Origin: Corynebacterium gerontici
GTDB lineage: Bacteria; Actinomycetota; Actinomycetes; Mycobacteriales; Mycobacteriaceae
Assembly: GCF_003813985.1 (NCBI RefSeq)
Contig: NZ_CP033897.1
Coordinates: forward strand, 1,798,001-1,862,000
DNA length: 64,000 nt
Direction: 5' to 3'
Below, piece by piece: positions 35,123-45,748 of this stretch. How positions within the stretch are numbered: the first letter of the stretch is position 1; the number at the start of each line of letters is the position of its first letter. The notes under the pieces are model-generated. The model made no database searches and had not been told where the DNA came from. It saw only the letters and a program-made list of their open reading frames with translations. A program made the translations under genes and the position numbers.

Positions 35123-36502
35123 TCACCGACTTGGTAGCTGAGCGAGAGGGCCATCCACAGGGGCGGGACGTAAGCAACTACGCGGCATGTCCACAAAGCT
35201 ACATAACGCCGGTTGGCGATATAACCCGGATTGTTCATCCACCCCACCGGCAGCCACGATCGAGCGGTAGGTGTCCACCGCCGGCGTGGGGGTACGCGTG
35301 AGGCTTGGATCGTGCATCACGTCCACCGTCCACAGTCCAAAGCGAGGGCTATAGTCACCCCATTCGTAGTTATCAACCAAAGACCAGTGGTTATACCCAA
35401 TAATCGGAATGCCATCGGCCACGGCCCGCTGCATCCAGTACACCGTATCGTGCAGAAATGCCTCCCTGGGGTAGCCGTCTCCTCGTTGCTGGGCATTATC
35501 GGTCGGTTCGCCGTTTTCCACCACATACACGGGCTTGCCCGGGAAGAGTTCACTGTATTGGCGCGTGGCGTAATAAATGCCTTCAGCTTCCGGCGTCACT
35601 GCAGCGAAATCGCCGAAAGCAGCGTGGATCGCGCTGAGGTTCGAGGCAGAAACAGAATAGTAGTAGTCGATGCCTACGTAATCCATGTGTGGCGCCAGCC
35701 GCTGAAAAAGCACAAGATTTTGCACGGCGGCGACGCTTGGAAGGAATGCGAAGTTCGTACCAGAGAGCGCGTCCGGATCCTTGGCATGAGCAGCCTCAAA
35801 CCCGATACGGTTGAAGTTCACGATCATCTCCAAGTACTGCGGCAGTTGGTGGCGCTGCGCCAAGTGAATTTCTACTTCATGACCGAACCACACGAATGGT
35901 TCATTGAGCGTTACCCACATGGTGCCGTTGCCGCCCCAACGTTCGGTGATGAACTTGGCGTATCGCTCAAAAGCGTTCTGCGCAAAGGGGCTCAGAATAC
36001 CGCCATTATCGATGATCCACCCGGGATAGACGTAATGGATCATCGTAATCATCGGCGTCATGCCATGTTCGCGGATCAGCCGGATTACGTCGTCATAATA
36101 GGCCACTTCTTCCATGTCGAACTCGCCCGGAGTCGGCTCGATCCTCGACCATTCAATGCTGAGGCGGAAGGTATTCACCCCAAGGGATGCTGCATTTGCA
36201 ATATCTTCGGCATAGCGGTGCCGAAAGTCCACAGCATCGCGCACCCCGTCGATATGATCGTCACCGTCTTGACGGTCTTCAGCGGCATAGCGATACCAGT
36301 TCGAGTCTCGATTCGATCCCTCAATCTGGAATCCCGCAGTTGCAACTCCCCAGTGGAATGGTTGCGAAACCTCCTGTGCCTGAACGCTTCCAACACTCGT
36401 GCATCCAAAGCTCAAAGAAAGCATCATTGCAAGCAAGACACCGAGGCTCCGTTTGAGTGAGTGCCACGCCTGGTGACAGAGAATTCGACCACGGCTGTTC
36501 AT
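35123..36502 (-). CDS. Secreted family-1 glycoside hydrolase
   Basis: 459 residues. The GH1 catalytic pair is present: acid/base Glu in WVTLNEPFVW and nucleophile Glu in YVVENGEP; the opening FHWGVATAGFQIEGS and the late NHWSLVDNYEWG are GH1 hallmarks. The N-terminus is an export signal ending either in VQA-QE or at a weak lipobox (SFGC). Start 36502 is chosen because AGGGGG lies 6 bases upstream; an earlier ATG at 36544 has no such site. Most GH1 enzymes are cytosolic, so export is notable. Co-transcribed with a lipase, it may attack host or envelope glycolipids; the sugar substrate is unknown. Confidence 0.9.
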   Translation of the reverse strand: MNSRGRILCHQAWHSLKRSLGVLLAMMLSLSFGCTSVGSVQAQEVSQPFHWGVATAGFQIEGSNRDSNWYRYAAEDRQDGDDHIDGVRDAVDFRHRYAEDIANAASLGVNTFRLSIEWSRIEPTPGEFDMEEVAYYDDVIRLIREHGMTPMITMIHYVYPGWIIDNGGILSPFAQNAFERYAKFITERWGGNGTMWVTLNEPFVWFGHEVEIHLAQRHQLPQYLEMIVNFNRIGFEAAHAKDPDALSGTNFAFLPSVAAVQNLVLFQRLAPHMDYVGIDYYYSVSASNLSAIHAAFGDFAAVTPEAEGIYYATRQYSELFPGKPVYVVENGEPTDNAQQRGDGYPREAFLHDTVYWMQRAVADGIPIIGYNHWSLVDNYEWGDYSPRFGLWTVDVMHDPSLTRTPTPAVDTYRSIVAAGGVDEQSGLYRQPALCSFVDMPRSCLRPAPVDGPLAQLPSR

Positions 36503-36590
36503 CGTGTCCCCCTCGTCAAGGGGGGTATTCTTCACGCTGTTCATGTGGCCATTTTATTGCCCTAGCTCGCATTTTTAACACTATGCCCCC

Positions 36591-36674
36591 ATATGTAACA
36601 AACTTATTTTCCGGAAAATATGTAACGGAAACCTTGAACGCGGCGATCAGCCGCACAATTCGTTTCATAACGAA
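36591..36674. promoter_or_regulatory. Divergent operator region GH1 / YkvI-like gene
   Basis: ATATGTAAC occurs at 36591-36599 and again at 36618-36626, flanking a perfect 14-base palindrome ATTTTCCGGAAAAT (36606-36619). A further palindrome TTCGTT-TCAT-AACGAA sits at 36659-36674. The cluster lies between two divergent starts and is a strong candidate for regulator binding. Confidence 0.5.
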
Positions 36675-36723
36675 CCACTGATAAAATCGCGGGCTACAGC
36701 ATTTTCTAGACGAGGATCTATTC

Positions 36724-37986
36724 ATGAAACAAAGCATGTCCATCGCCATGGCATTCGTAGGCCTGCTGATTGGCGCAGGCTTCGCCACCGGCAAAGAGAT
36801 GATGCAGTATTTCGTCTCCTTCGGTTCCACCGGCATTTGGGGCTTGGTGGTCACCGGCGTCATCATGGTGATCTTCGGCGCCGTCGTGCTACAGATCGGC
36901 AGCTACTTCTTGGCCGACGAACACGGCGCAGTGCTCAAAAACGTCGCTCACCCCAGACTGTCGTGGCTTCTCGACGCCGCCGTATCCATCACCATGGCCG
37001 CTATGGGCATGATGATGCTCGCCGGTGCCGGCTCCACATTTCAACAGTCCTTCGGGGTGCCAGCTTGGCTAGGTTCCCTCCTCATGGCGGTGGTGGTGTA
37101 CTTCGTGTGCTTCCTAAACCCCGACAAGGTCTCGAAAGTCATCGGCGCTGTGACGCCATTGATGATCGTGGCGATCATTGCTGTGTTCTTCTATTCGCTC
37201 ACGCACATTCCAAGCGAATTCTCTATCGCCGCCACCGATGAAATCGCACGCCAAGAGCCCTCTCCCGTGCAGCCGTGGTGGTGGTCGGCAGTGAATTACT
37301 CCGGCATGAACCTCATCTGCGCCGTCGGAATGTCACTAGTGATTGGCGGTTCTTATACCAAGCTTCGCGACGTCGCCGTGGGCGGCATGCTCGGCGGCAT
37401 CATCTTGACCATCATGCTGGCATTTGAAACCGTCGTGCTATTCCTCAACGTCGATATCGCAGCAGGTACCGACATCCCCATGGCCGCGATCGTCGGAGAC
37501 ATCCACCCGCTCGCAGGAGTTGTAATTTCTGCACTCATTCTTGTGATGATCTTCAATACTGCGCTTGGCGACGTTTACGCATTCTCGCGCCGCGTGAACG
37601 TGCTCGTTCCGAAACGCCCCAAATTCAACCTCTTTGTCATCCTTTTCATTAGTTGGGTAATTTCCCTGGTGGGCTTCGGCTCCCTCATCCAAATCATCTT
37701 CCCTATCCTGGGCTACATCGGCATGATCATCGGCGTGGTCTTTGTGGTCTGGCGCATTCGCTGGTCCGGACTTATCTCCGGCGAAAAAGCTCGCCGCAAC
37801 CGCATTCGCCAGCTCACACGCGCGCACATCCACCCAGACATCTACGTGGACAATTCACTGGAGCTCACCCACGAGCTAGAGGCTTCCGAGGCGGACAACG
37901 ATAAGCTGCTGGCAACGGTGGCGGATGAGGAGCGCCCGAACCTCGACTTAGATGCAGAGGAATACAAAGAGCCCGGCCAGTCATAA
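36724..37986 (+). CDS. YkvI-like integral membrane protein (APC-superfamily-like)
   Basis: 420 residues, about ten membrane spans up to residue ~345, then a polar acidic C-terminal tail. The opening MAFVGLLIGAGFATGKEMMQYF is the signature of YkvI-type proteins related to amino acid/nucleobase transporters; substrates are unknown. It is single, divergent from the GH1 gene, and shares the palindromic region with it. A possible role is uptake of a product released by the secreted enzymes, but nothing in the sequence shows this. Confidence 0.82.
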   Translation: MKQSMSIAMAFVGLLIGAGFATGKEMMQYFVSFGSTGIWGLVVTGVIMVIFGAVVLQIGSYFLADEHGAVLKNVAHPRLSWLLDAAVSITMAAMGMMMLAGAGSTFQQSFGVPAWLGSLLMAVVVYFVCFLNPDKVSKVIGAVTPLMIVAIIAVFFYSLTHIPSEFSIAATDEIARQEPSPVQPWWWSAVNYSGMNLICAVGMSLVIGGSYTKLRDVAVGGMLGGIILTIMLAFETVVLFLNVDIAAGTDIPMAAIVGDIHPLAGVVISALILVMIFNTALGDVYAFSRRVNVLVPKRPKFNLFVILFISWVISLVGFGSLIQIIFPILGYIGMIIGVVFVVWRIRWSGLISGEKARRNRIRQLTRAHIHPDIYVDNSLELTHELEASEADNDKLLATVADEERPNLDLDAEEYKEPGQS

Positions 37987-38015
37987 CAACCAGCCGGACG
38001 CCCCAAAGAAGATCG

Positions 38016-38645
38016 CTACTGCACCTCGTACACTGGGGTGAGTTCCCCTTCAGGAACAATCAAGCGATTAGGTGCCTGGATACTGAAGGCATGCCCCTGA
38101 GCTTCACAACGCAAAAGCTCGGGGGTTTCTGCTACGCAGGAACCCGCACCCGCCTGAATCTTCTGTCCCACCGCCAACTCAGCCTGCGCCGGCGGAACAC
38201 CCTCAAAGACGGTGTAGTAGAGCCCCTGCGGGCCAGCAGCAATCGCCTTCGGCTGTTGCCTCGCAAACGGGGGCATCTGAATCTCCGGCGCGTTTTCCGG
38301 GGCGTTGCCGGTACAGGATACGCCCCGGTTGCTGATGAAGCACTCACCTTTTTCTCCACCCACGTTATAGCCGAAGATGTAATTCTCGCCCTGAGCATAG
38401 GCTGCGGGATCCACTTCGGTGACTTCACCGCTGGGCACTTCAGTTTCTTGCGGTGCAGGCTCAGAGCTTTCTTCAGGGCTGGTTTCCGGCGCACTTGAAG
38501 CCTCGGAACTTGCCGGTGCCTGGCTGCTGGTAGTGCTTGTGAGGGTGGCGGTGGTCTGCGGCGCACTGACTTCCTCTGTGCCGCCGCATGCCACTAGCAA
38601 CGCCGAGCACACACCCATAGCGGCGAATTGTTGAACGTTTTTCAT
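38016..38645 (-). CDS. Putative lipoprotein of unknown function
   Basis: 209 residues. A signal sequence with lipobox LLVACGG (Cys20) predicts lipid anchoring. Residues ~25-75 are a Ser/Thr/Pro/Glu-rich linker (SSEASSAPETSPEESSEP), likely spanning the cell wall. The C-terminal ~130 residues contain four cysteines (GECFIS, VSCTGN, GSCVAE, LRCEAQ) and probably form a compact disulfide-bonded domain. Corynebacteria have several lipoproteins of this build; no family name can be given. It is convergent with the YkvI-like gene. Confidence 0.8.
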   Translation of the reverse strand: MKNVQQFAAMGVCSALLVACGGTEEVSAPQTTATLTSTTSSQAPASSEASSAPETSPEESSEPAPQETEVPSGEVTEVDPAAYAQGENYIFGYNVGGEKGECFISNRGVSCTGNAPENAPEIQMPPFARQQPKAIAAGPQGLYYTVFEGVPPAQAELAVGQKIQAGAGSCVAETPELLRCEAQGHAFSIQAPNRLIVPEGELTPVYEVQ

Positions 38646-38749
38646 CTCGTTTTCTTCCTATCGCTAGTAATTGGGTAATTCATTGCAGCGATGCCCCCTG
38701 CATGCTGTGAATCTTCGGCATGGCAGAGGGCATCATGGCTATGCGTGGG

Positions 38750-40327
38750 CTATTCCCACTCGATGGTTCCTGGGGGCTTGGAGGTGCAATCGAGCACCAC
38801 TCGGTTGACGTCTGCAACCTCGTTGGTGATGCGTGTGGAGATCTTCTCCAGCACCTCGTAAGGCAGGCGGGTCCAGTCGGCGGTCATGGCGTCCTCTGAG
38901 GACACTGGGCGCAGCACGATGGGGTGACCGTAGGTGCGGCCGTCGCCTTGAACGCCCACGGAGCGGACGTCGGCAAGCAGCACCACCGGGCACTGCCAGA
39001 TTTCCGAATCCAGACCGGCGTTGGTGAGTTCGGTGCGAGCAATGAGATCGGCGGCGCGCAGTGTTTCCAGGCGCTCCTCGGTCACCTCACCGATGATGCG
39101 GATGCCGAGGCCTGGTCCTGGGAAGGGCTGGCGGTTCACAATTTCCTCGGGCAGTCCAAGTTCGCGCCCCACCGCGCGAACCTCGTCCTTGAACAGCAGG
39201 CGCAATGGCTCCACCAGCTTGAACTCCACGTCGTCGGGAAGCCCGCCCACGTTGTGGTGGCTCTTGATGTTCGCGGTGCCAGAGCCCCCACCCGATTCCA
39301 CAACGTCCGGGTACAGCGTGCCCTGCACCAAAAAGTCCACAGTCGACCCTTCGGGAGCGGACTCAAGAACGCCAGCAACTGCTCGCTCGAACGAGCGGAT
39401 GAATTCCGCGCCAATCGCCTTGCGCTTCGCTTCGGGCTCGCTTACGCCAGCCAGCTTTGCCAAGAAGGCTTCGCGCTCGTCCACCGTCACCAGCTTCGCA
39501 CCGGTCGCGGCAACGAAGTCCTGCTGAACTTGCTCACGTTCCCCGGCACGCAGCAGGCCGTGATCCACGAACACACAGGTCAGACGATCACCGATGGCGC
39601 GCTGCACCAGGGCTGCCGCCACAGCGGAGTCCACGCCGCCGGACAAACCACAGATTGCGCGCCCTTCGGGCCCAACTTGCTCACGCACGGCGTCGATAAG
39701 CTCTTCCGCGATATTCGCAGCCGTCCAGTTCTGCTCAAGGCCTGCTACCTCGGTGAGGAAGCGGGTCAGCACTTCCTGGCCGTGCGGGGAGTGCAGTACC
39801 TCGGGGTGATACTGCACGCCAGCCATGCGCTTGTCCAAGTTCTCGAATGCAGCAACCGGCGCCCCCTCAGTGGTGGCGGTGACGCTGAAGCCTTCGGGCG
39901 CCTTCGAAACGGCGTCGCCGTGGCTCATCCACACCTTGTGCTCGTCCTCGAAGCCTTGGTGCAGTACACCGCCGCATACCCGCATATCGGTGCGGCCATA
40001 CTCGCGATTGCCGGTATTGGCGACGGTGCCACCCAAAGCGTGGGTCATGGCCTGGAAGCCGTAGCAGATACCGAAGACGGGAATGCCCAATTCCAGCAGC
40101 TCAGGATCCAGCGAAGGCGCACCATCGGCATACACGGAGCTCGGCCCGCCTGAGAGCACGAGGGCTGCGGGGTGCTTCTCGCGAATCTGCGCCGCAGACA
40201 TCGTGTGGGGCACAACCTCTGAATACAGGTTCGCCTCGCGCACACGACGCGCGATGAGCTGGGCGTACTGGGCGCCGAAATCAACCACCAGTACCGGATC
40301 ATGATGTTGTGGGGTCTGCTGTGTCAC
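38750..40327 (-). CDS. guaA: GMP synthase (glutamine-hydrolysing)
   Basis: 525 residues. N-terminal glutamine amidotransferase with the nucleophile in [10 protein letters not shown] and the His-Glu of QYHPEVLHS; then the ATP-pyrophosphatase loop [14 protein letters not shown] and the dimerisation domain ending PPGTIEWE. It makes GMP from XMP, downstream of guaB in this window. GTG 40327 is chosen because TAGACT lies 7 bases upstream and homologues start with VTQQ.; a 134-residue longer frame is spurious. A 13-base palindrome (GCTGTGTCACAGC) spans the start codon. Confidence 0.96.
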   Translation of the reverse strand: MTQQTPQHHDPVLVVDFGAQYAQLIARRVREANLYSEVVPHTMSAAQIREKHPAALVLSGGPSSVYADGAPSLDPELLELGIPVFGICYGFQAMTHALGGTVANTGNREYGRTDMRVCGGVLHQGFEDEHKVWMSHGDAVSKAPEGFSVTATTEGAPVAAFENLDKRMAGVQYHPEVLHSPHGQEVLTRFLTEVAGLEQNWTAANIAEELIDAVREQVGPEGRAICGLSGGVDSAVAAALVQRAIGDRLTCVFVDHGLLRAGEREQVQQDFVAATGAKLVTVDEREAFLAKLAGVSEPEAKRKAIGAEFIRSFERAVAGVLESAPEGSTVDFLVQGTLYPDVVESGGGSGTANIKSHHNVGGLPDDVEFKLVEPLRLLFKDEVRAVGRELGLPEEIVNRQPFPGPGLGIRIIGEVTEERLETLRAADLIARTELTNAGLDSEIWQCPVVLLADVRSVGVQGDGRTYGHPIVLRPVSSEDAMTADWTRLPYEVLEKISTRITNEVADVNRVVLDCTSKPPGTIEWE

Positions 40328-40334
40328 AGCTTGA

Positions 40335-40340
40335 AGTCTA
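40335..40340 (-). promoter_or_regulatory. -10 box TAGACT for guaA
   Basis: Seven bases before GTG 40327; leaderless mRNA predicted. Confidence 0.55.
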
Positions 40341-40501
40341 ACCCAGAGCCTCGCCAGCTTCGAACTGCACCTGCAACTGCACTCACGCACAAGATCACAT
40401 AGCCAATCACCGCCGAGAACCACGAGTCGCGCTTCTGAGAAAGTCCAGGGCAATTTACACTGAGGTGCAATACTGTTCCCTCTACAGCAAAGTGGAATTT
40501 T

Positions 40502-42421
40502 ATGCCTCAAAAACGACGCATCCTTGCGATCACAGCGTGCCCAACCGGCATCGCCCACACCTACATGGCTGCGGAAAACCTGCAGCAAGCAGCCGATGCT
40601 CTTGGCTACGACATCCGGATTGAAACCCACGGGTCTGTCGGCGTTGAACACCCCTTCACCGAGGAAGATATAGCCACTGCGGACGCCATCATCGTGGCCG
40701 CTGATAAACAGATTGACCTCAGCAGATTCCAAGGGCTGCCAGCGGTGGTCTCCTCAGTCAGCGACGGTATCCGCAGGCCACAGGAGCTTCTCCAAAGAAC
40801 TGAGGGAGCAACCCCCATCGCTTCCACGGGCAACGCCGAGGCACGCGAATCAGGCGAATCTTCCGCAGGCAGCGCGGGCAGCGTGGTGTACAAGGCGCTC
40901 ATGAACGGTGTCTCACACATGATCCCCTTCGTGGTCACCGGCGGTTTGCTCATCGCTATCGCACTGTCCCTCGGTGGCGAGCCCACAGCGGAAGGCTTGG
41001 TCATCCCGGAAGACTCCTTCTGGTCCACCATCGCCGCTGTGGGTGGGCTGGCGTTCACGCTGATGGTGCCGATCTTGTCCGGCTACATCGCTATGGCCAT
41101 CGCCGACCGTCCCGGTCTCGCCCCCGGCATGATCGGCGGCTATATTGCCGTGACAGGTTCGCTGTACCACTCGGAAGCCGGTGCCGGGTTCATCGGCGGC
41201 ATCATCACCGGTTTTGCCGCGGGCTATGTGGCACTGGGCTTGAAGAAGATCCCCGTGCACCGCTATATCCAGCCGATCATGCCCATCATCATCATCCCCA
41301 TTGTCACCACCCTGATCGTTGGCCTGGGCTTCATCTATATCGTTGGCGCCCCGGTTTCGGCAGTATTTGAGTTCCTCACCGATTGGCTGGCGGGGATGCA
41401 AGGCTCCAGCGTGATCCTGCTCGGCGCAATCCTGGGCGCAATGGCCGGCTTCGACATGGGTGGCCCCGTGAATAAGACGGCTTTTTTGTTCTCGGGTGGG
41501 CTCATCGGCTCCGGTAATGCCTTCCCGATGGGCATGATGGCAGCCGCTATTGCCACTCCTCCCCTTGGCATGGGGCTTGCCACGCTCTTGCGCCGCAAAT
41601 GGTTCACCAAACAGGAAGCCGAATCCGGCATCGCGGCACTGTTCATGGGCTTCTTCGGTATTACTGAGGGCGCGATTCCATTCGCTGCGGCTCGTCCTTT
41701 GCAGGTCATTCCAGCCAACGTGATCGGTGGTGCGGTGGCAGGCGGCCTCGGCGGTGTCTTCTCTGTCCAAGATCATGTGATGCACGGCGGCCCGATCGTG
41801 GCGGTGCTCGGCGCGGTGGACAACGTTTTTGGTTACTTCCTCGCCATCCTCATTGGCGCTGTTGTCACGGCCGTCATCGCCCTGGTGCTCATTGGGCTGC
41901 AGCGTAAACAATCCACGGAGCCAGCCGCAACCACGCCGCAGGTGCAAAAGGATCAGGGCATTGAGGATTTGCTTGTCGACGACGCCGTCATCCTCGACAC
42001 CCTCGTTGCCAGCAAGGAAGACGCCATCCACTTGCTCGCCAGTGACGTGATGTGCGCGGGGAAGATAGAGGACGTCGCTGCAGCGGTTCAGGCAGCCTTG
42101 GTGCGCGAAGCGAAATTCAGCACTGCTGTGGGCAATGGCATCGCTATCCCCCACCTCAAAGACGACACCGTCCAAGAACCATTCATTGCCTTTGCCAGAG
42201 TGGTGGAAGGGCTGGAATGGGATGCGCCAGATAATCAGCCGGTGAATCTGGTGTTCCTGCTGGGCGTGCCCGCGGCGAATGCGGGGAATCAGCATTTGAA
42301 GGTGCTGGCGCAACTCTCGCGCTCCTTGATGAAGCAGCCGGTACGCGATGCGCTCAACGCTGCCACTTCTGCGGCGGAGGTCCGTGCCGCACTGTCCGCA
42401 GCGCAACCTGCGCGTTCATAA
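40502..42421 (+). CDS. PTS permease of the fructose/mannose family, domain order IIB-IIC-IIA
   Basis: 639 residues. IIB is N-terminal with the phospho-cysteine in [16 protein letters not shown] (Cys13). IIC spans about residues 125-470 with many membrane segments ([28 protein letters not shown]). IIA is C-terminal with the phospho-histidine in [12 protein letters not shown]. The order B-C-A is that of B. subtilis ManP (mannose), whereas corynebacterial PtsF is A-B-C, so mannose or a related hexose is possible. No fruK-type kinase or regulator is adjacent. The gene has its own promoter region (AATTTACACT near 40461) and a strong terminator. Confidence 0.88.
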   Translation: MPQKRRILAITACPTGIAHTYMAAENLQQAADALGYDIRIETHGSVGVEHPFTEEDIATADAIIVAADKQIDLSRFQGLPAVVSSVSDGIRRPQELLQRTEGATPIASTGNAEARESGESSAGSAGSVVYKALMNGVSHMIPFVVTGGLLIAIALSLGGEPTAEGLVIPEDSFWSTIAAVGGLAFTLMVPILSGYIAMAIADRPGLAPGMIGGYIAVTGSLYHSEAGAGFIGGIITGFAAGYVALGLKKIPVHRYIQPIMPIIIIPIVTTLIVGLGFIYIVGAPVSAVFEFLTDWLAGMQGSSVILLGAILGAMAGFDMGGPVNKTAFLFSGGLIGSGNAFPMGMMAAAIATPPLGMGLATLLRRKWFTKQEAESGIAALFMGFFGITEGAIPFAAARPLQVIPANVIGGAVAGGLGGVFSVQDHVMHGGPIVAVLGAVDNVFGYFLAILIGAVVTAVIALVLIGLQRKQSTEPAATTPQVQKDQGIEDLLVDDAVILDTLVASKEDAIHLLASDVMCAGKIEDVAAAVQAALVREAKFSTAVGNGIAIPHLKDDTVQEPFIAFARVVEGLEWDAPDNQPVNLVFLLGVPAANAGNQHLKVLAQLSRSLMKQPVRDALNAATSAAEVRAALSAAQPARS

Positions 42422-42422
42422 C

Positions 42423-42448
42423 AAAAGGCGCCCCGCGGGGCGCCTTTT
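42423..42448. terminator. Terminator after the PTS gene
   Basis: AAAAGGCGCCCC-GC-GGGGCGCCTTTT, a perfect 12-base stem with T-run, serving both the PTS gene and convergent guaB3. Confidence 0.95.
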
Positions 42449-42456
42449 TCCTGGTG

Positions 42457-43584
42457 CTAATAGCGCACCGTGAGGTCGACCTTCTGGAACTTCTTCAGGT
42501 CTGTGTATCCACACTTCGCCATTGCGCGCTTGAGGGCACCAACGAAGTTTTGCTCACCATACACGCTGGTGGACGGCCCGTGCAGGATGACTTCCAATGA
42601 GCCGGACTCTTCTGCTCCGCCGTTGATCTCTCCACGGGGGAAGCGGGGGTGCGCCGCAGCGGAAGGCCAATACATTCCGTTGGCCGCTGCCTCGCTGGCC
42701 GCCGATAGCGGGGCACCCAGCACCACCGCGTCTGCACCGCAGGCGATGGCCTTCACGGCCTGGCCGGAGAAGCGAAGATCACCATCGGCAATCACGTGCA
42801 CATAGCGTCCACCGGTTTCATCCAGGTAATCACGACGGGCCGCAGCCACATCGGGGATGGCCGTGGCCAACGGCGTGCTGATTCCCAGCGCCTCATCGTT
42901 GGTGTTGAAACCGCCACCAACGATCACGCCCACGGCACCGGCACGCATCAGGTGCAGCGCGGTGGTGTAGTCGTTCACGCCACCGGCAATGACGGGAACA
43001 TCAACGCTGCCGATGAACTCTTTGAGGTTTAGTGGCTCGCCACCCTGCTCCACGTGCTCAGCGGAGATGATGGTGCCTTGCACGATGAGCAGCTCCACGC
43101 CCGCCTTGATCAGAGCTGGCGCCAATTCGCGGCAGCGCTGGGGCGACACACGCACGGCGACGGTAGCACCGGAATCTCGTACCTGCGCCACCCGCTCGGC
43201 CAACAGGTCTTGATCCAGTGGCGCCTGGTGGAGCTCTTGAAGCACGCGGATGGCTTCGCCCTGCTCATCCATCAGCCAATCTCCACGAGCGTTCAGCACC
43301 TGCTCAATGGCGCCGTCAAAGTCCGCGTGGCGTGCGAGCAGTCCTTCGGCGTTCAGCACACCCATGCCGCCTTGTTTGTCCATTTCGATGACAAATTCAG
43401 GCGAGGCCAATGCATCGGTGGGATGCGACAAGAAAGGGATGTCGAAGCTGTAGGCGTCGATATTCCAGGTGGTGTCCACGTCCTTTGATGAGCGGGTGCG
43501 TCGCGCCGGCACCAGGGAGATCTGGTCGAGGTCGAAGGATCGACGTGCCTCACGACCTTGGCCGATTTCTACGTATTCACGCAT
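42457..43584 (-). CDS. guaB3: GuaB3 family IMPDH/GMP reductase-related protein
   Basis: 375 residues. The barrel fold of IMP dehydrogenase is kept (AGGVNDYTTALHLMRAGAVGVIVGGG, AIACGADAVVLGAPL, RRDYLDETGGRYVHVIADG), but the CBS regulatory domains are missing and the catalytic cysteine loop of IMPDH (GSICTTR) is replaced by GFNTNDEALG. The same replacement occurs in mycobacterial GuaB3 as I recall it. A cyanobacterial GuaB3 has been reported as a GMP reductase, so GMP recycling is possible, although loss of the cysteine raises doubt for this branch. It follows guaB by 18 bases and is co-transcribed with it. Confidence 0.88.
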   Translation of the reverse strand: MREYVEIGQGREARRSFDLDQISLVPARRTRSSKDVDTTWNIDAYSFDIPFLSHPTDALASPEFVIEMDKQGGMGVLNAEGLLARHADFDGAIEQVLNARGDWLMDEQGEAIRVLQELHQAPLDQDLLAERVAQVRDSGATVAVRVSPQRCRELAPALIKAGVELLIVQGTIISAEHVEQGGEPLNLKEFIGSVDVPVIAGGVNDYTTALHLMRAGAVGVIVGGGFNTNDEALGISTPLATAIPDVAAARRDYLDETGGRYVHVIADGDLRFSGQAVKAIACGADAVVLGAPLSAASEAAANGMYWPSAAAHPRFPRGEINGGAEESGSLEVILHGPSTSVYGEQNFVGALKRAMAKCGYTDLKKFQKVDLTVRY

Positions 43585-43602
43585 AGATGTTCTCTTCCCT
43601 TG

Positions 43603-45144
<1,542 letters not shown>

Positions 45145-45281
45145 TCATCTCTCGCACAGGCCGGTCTGCACACTGGTGCATCTAGCCTACCGCGTGTGTA
45201 AAGCCACGCTAAGTACTCAAGAACTTTCCTGCAGCTTTCATTCCTCAGCCGCAGCACTTGAAGTTCGGTGTTGCCCCCATT

Positions 45282-45287
45282 TAGGCT
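45282..45287 (+). promoter_or_regulatory. -10 box TAGGCT for the DUF5319 gene
   Basis: Seven bases before GTG 45295. Confidence 0.5.
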
Positions 45288-45294
45288 GGCTTGG

Positions 45295-45669
45295 GTGAGC
45301 TTCGATTGGCAAATGCCCAAAGATCCCTTCGCAGACGACGACTTTGATCCTGCTTCGCTTTTCGACGACGAAGAAGAGCAACTGCCTCCATTGAGCGATC
45401 AGGATCGCGAGCAGATCAAACAAGAACTGCGATTCGTCTATCAATTCCGCGACGCACTATTGCCCCGCGGCGTGCTCGGTGTTCTGGCAATCTGCGAAGA
45501 ATGCCAGGAAGAGCACTACTACGACTGGGACATCATGATTAACAACATGAAAGCCACCCTCGCTGGAGAACTCAGCCCAGCGCATGAACCGAGCATGAAC
45601 CCGGATCCCAACGCCTACGTGCCGTGGGACTACTGCCTCGGTTACATCGACGGTATGAACAGACGATAA
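45295..45669 (+). CDS. DUF5319 family protein
   Basis: 124 residues, strongly acidic (DPFADDDFDPASLFDDEEEQ). The conserved part has EECQEEHYYDWDIMINNM with two cysteines nearby (AICEEC) and ends VPWDYCLGYIDGMNRR, which could bind a metal. It is the counterpart of Rv3412, always located between guaB and the sigD region in actinobacteria; its role is unknown. GTG 45295 is set by the leaderless -10 box. A copy of the 11-base repeat lies in the acidic part. Confidence 0.85.
   Translation: MSFDWQMPKDPFADDDFDPASLFDDEEEQLPPLSDQDREQIKQELRFVYQFRDALLPRGVLGVLAICEECQEEHYYDWDIMINNMKATLAGELSPAHEPSMNPDPNAYVPWDYCLGYIDGMNRR
45357..45367 (+). repeat. GCTTTTCGACG motif, copy 10
   Basis: Inside the DUF5319 gene, sense direction, encoding S-L-F-D-D. 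Confidence 0.7.
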
Positions 45670-45684
45670 TTTTGGCCACAAGAA

Positions 45685-45711
45685 AACGCCCGGACCACGT
45701 ATCCGGGCGTT
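45685..45711. terminator. Terminator of the DUF5319 gene and rsdA
   Basis: AACGCCCGGA/TCCGGGCGTT, 10-base stem, 7-base loop, then CTTTTTG on the plus strand. Confidence 0.9.
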
Positions 45712-45748
45712 CTTTTTGTAGCTACCGTGGGTGGCTTCAGCCGGAAGA

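Noticed and set aside
38924..40153. 409-codon open frame on the plus strand
   Set aside because: Antisense to guaA without domain or ribosome site.
40321..40333. GCTGTGTCACAGC palindrome at the guaA start as GlxR site
   Set aside because: GlxR sites have six bases between TGTGA and TCACA; here the half sites overlap.
40328..40732. 134-residue N-terminal extension of guaA
   Set aside because: Contains the PTS gene start region and the guaA promoter, and GMP synthases do not have it.
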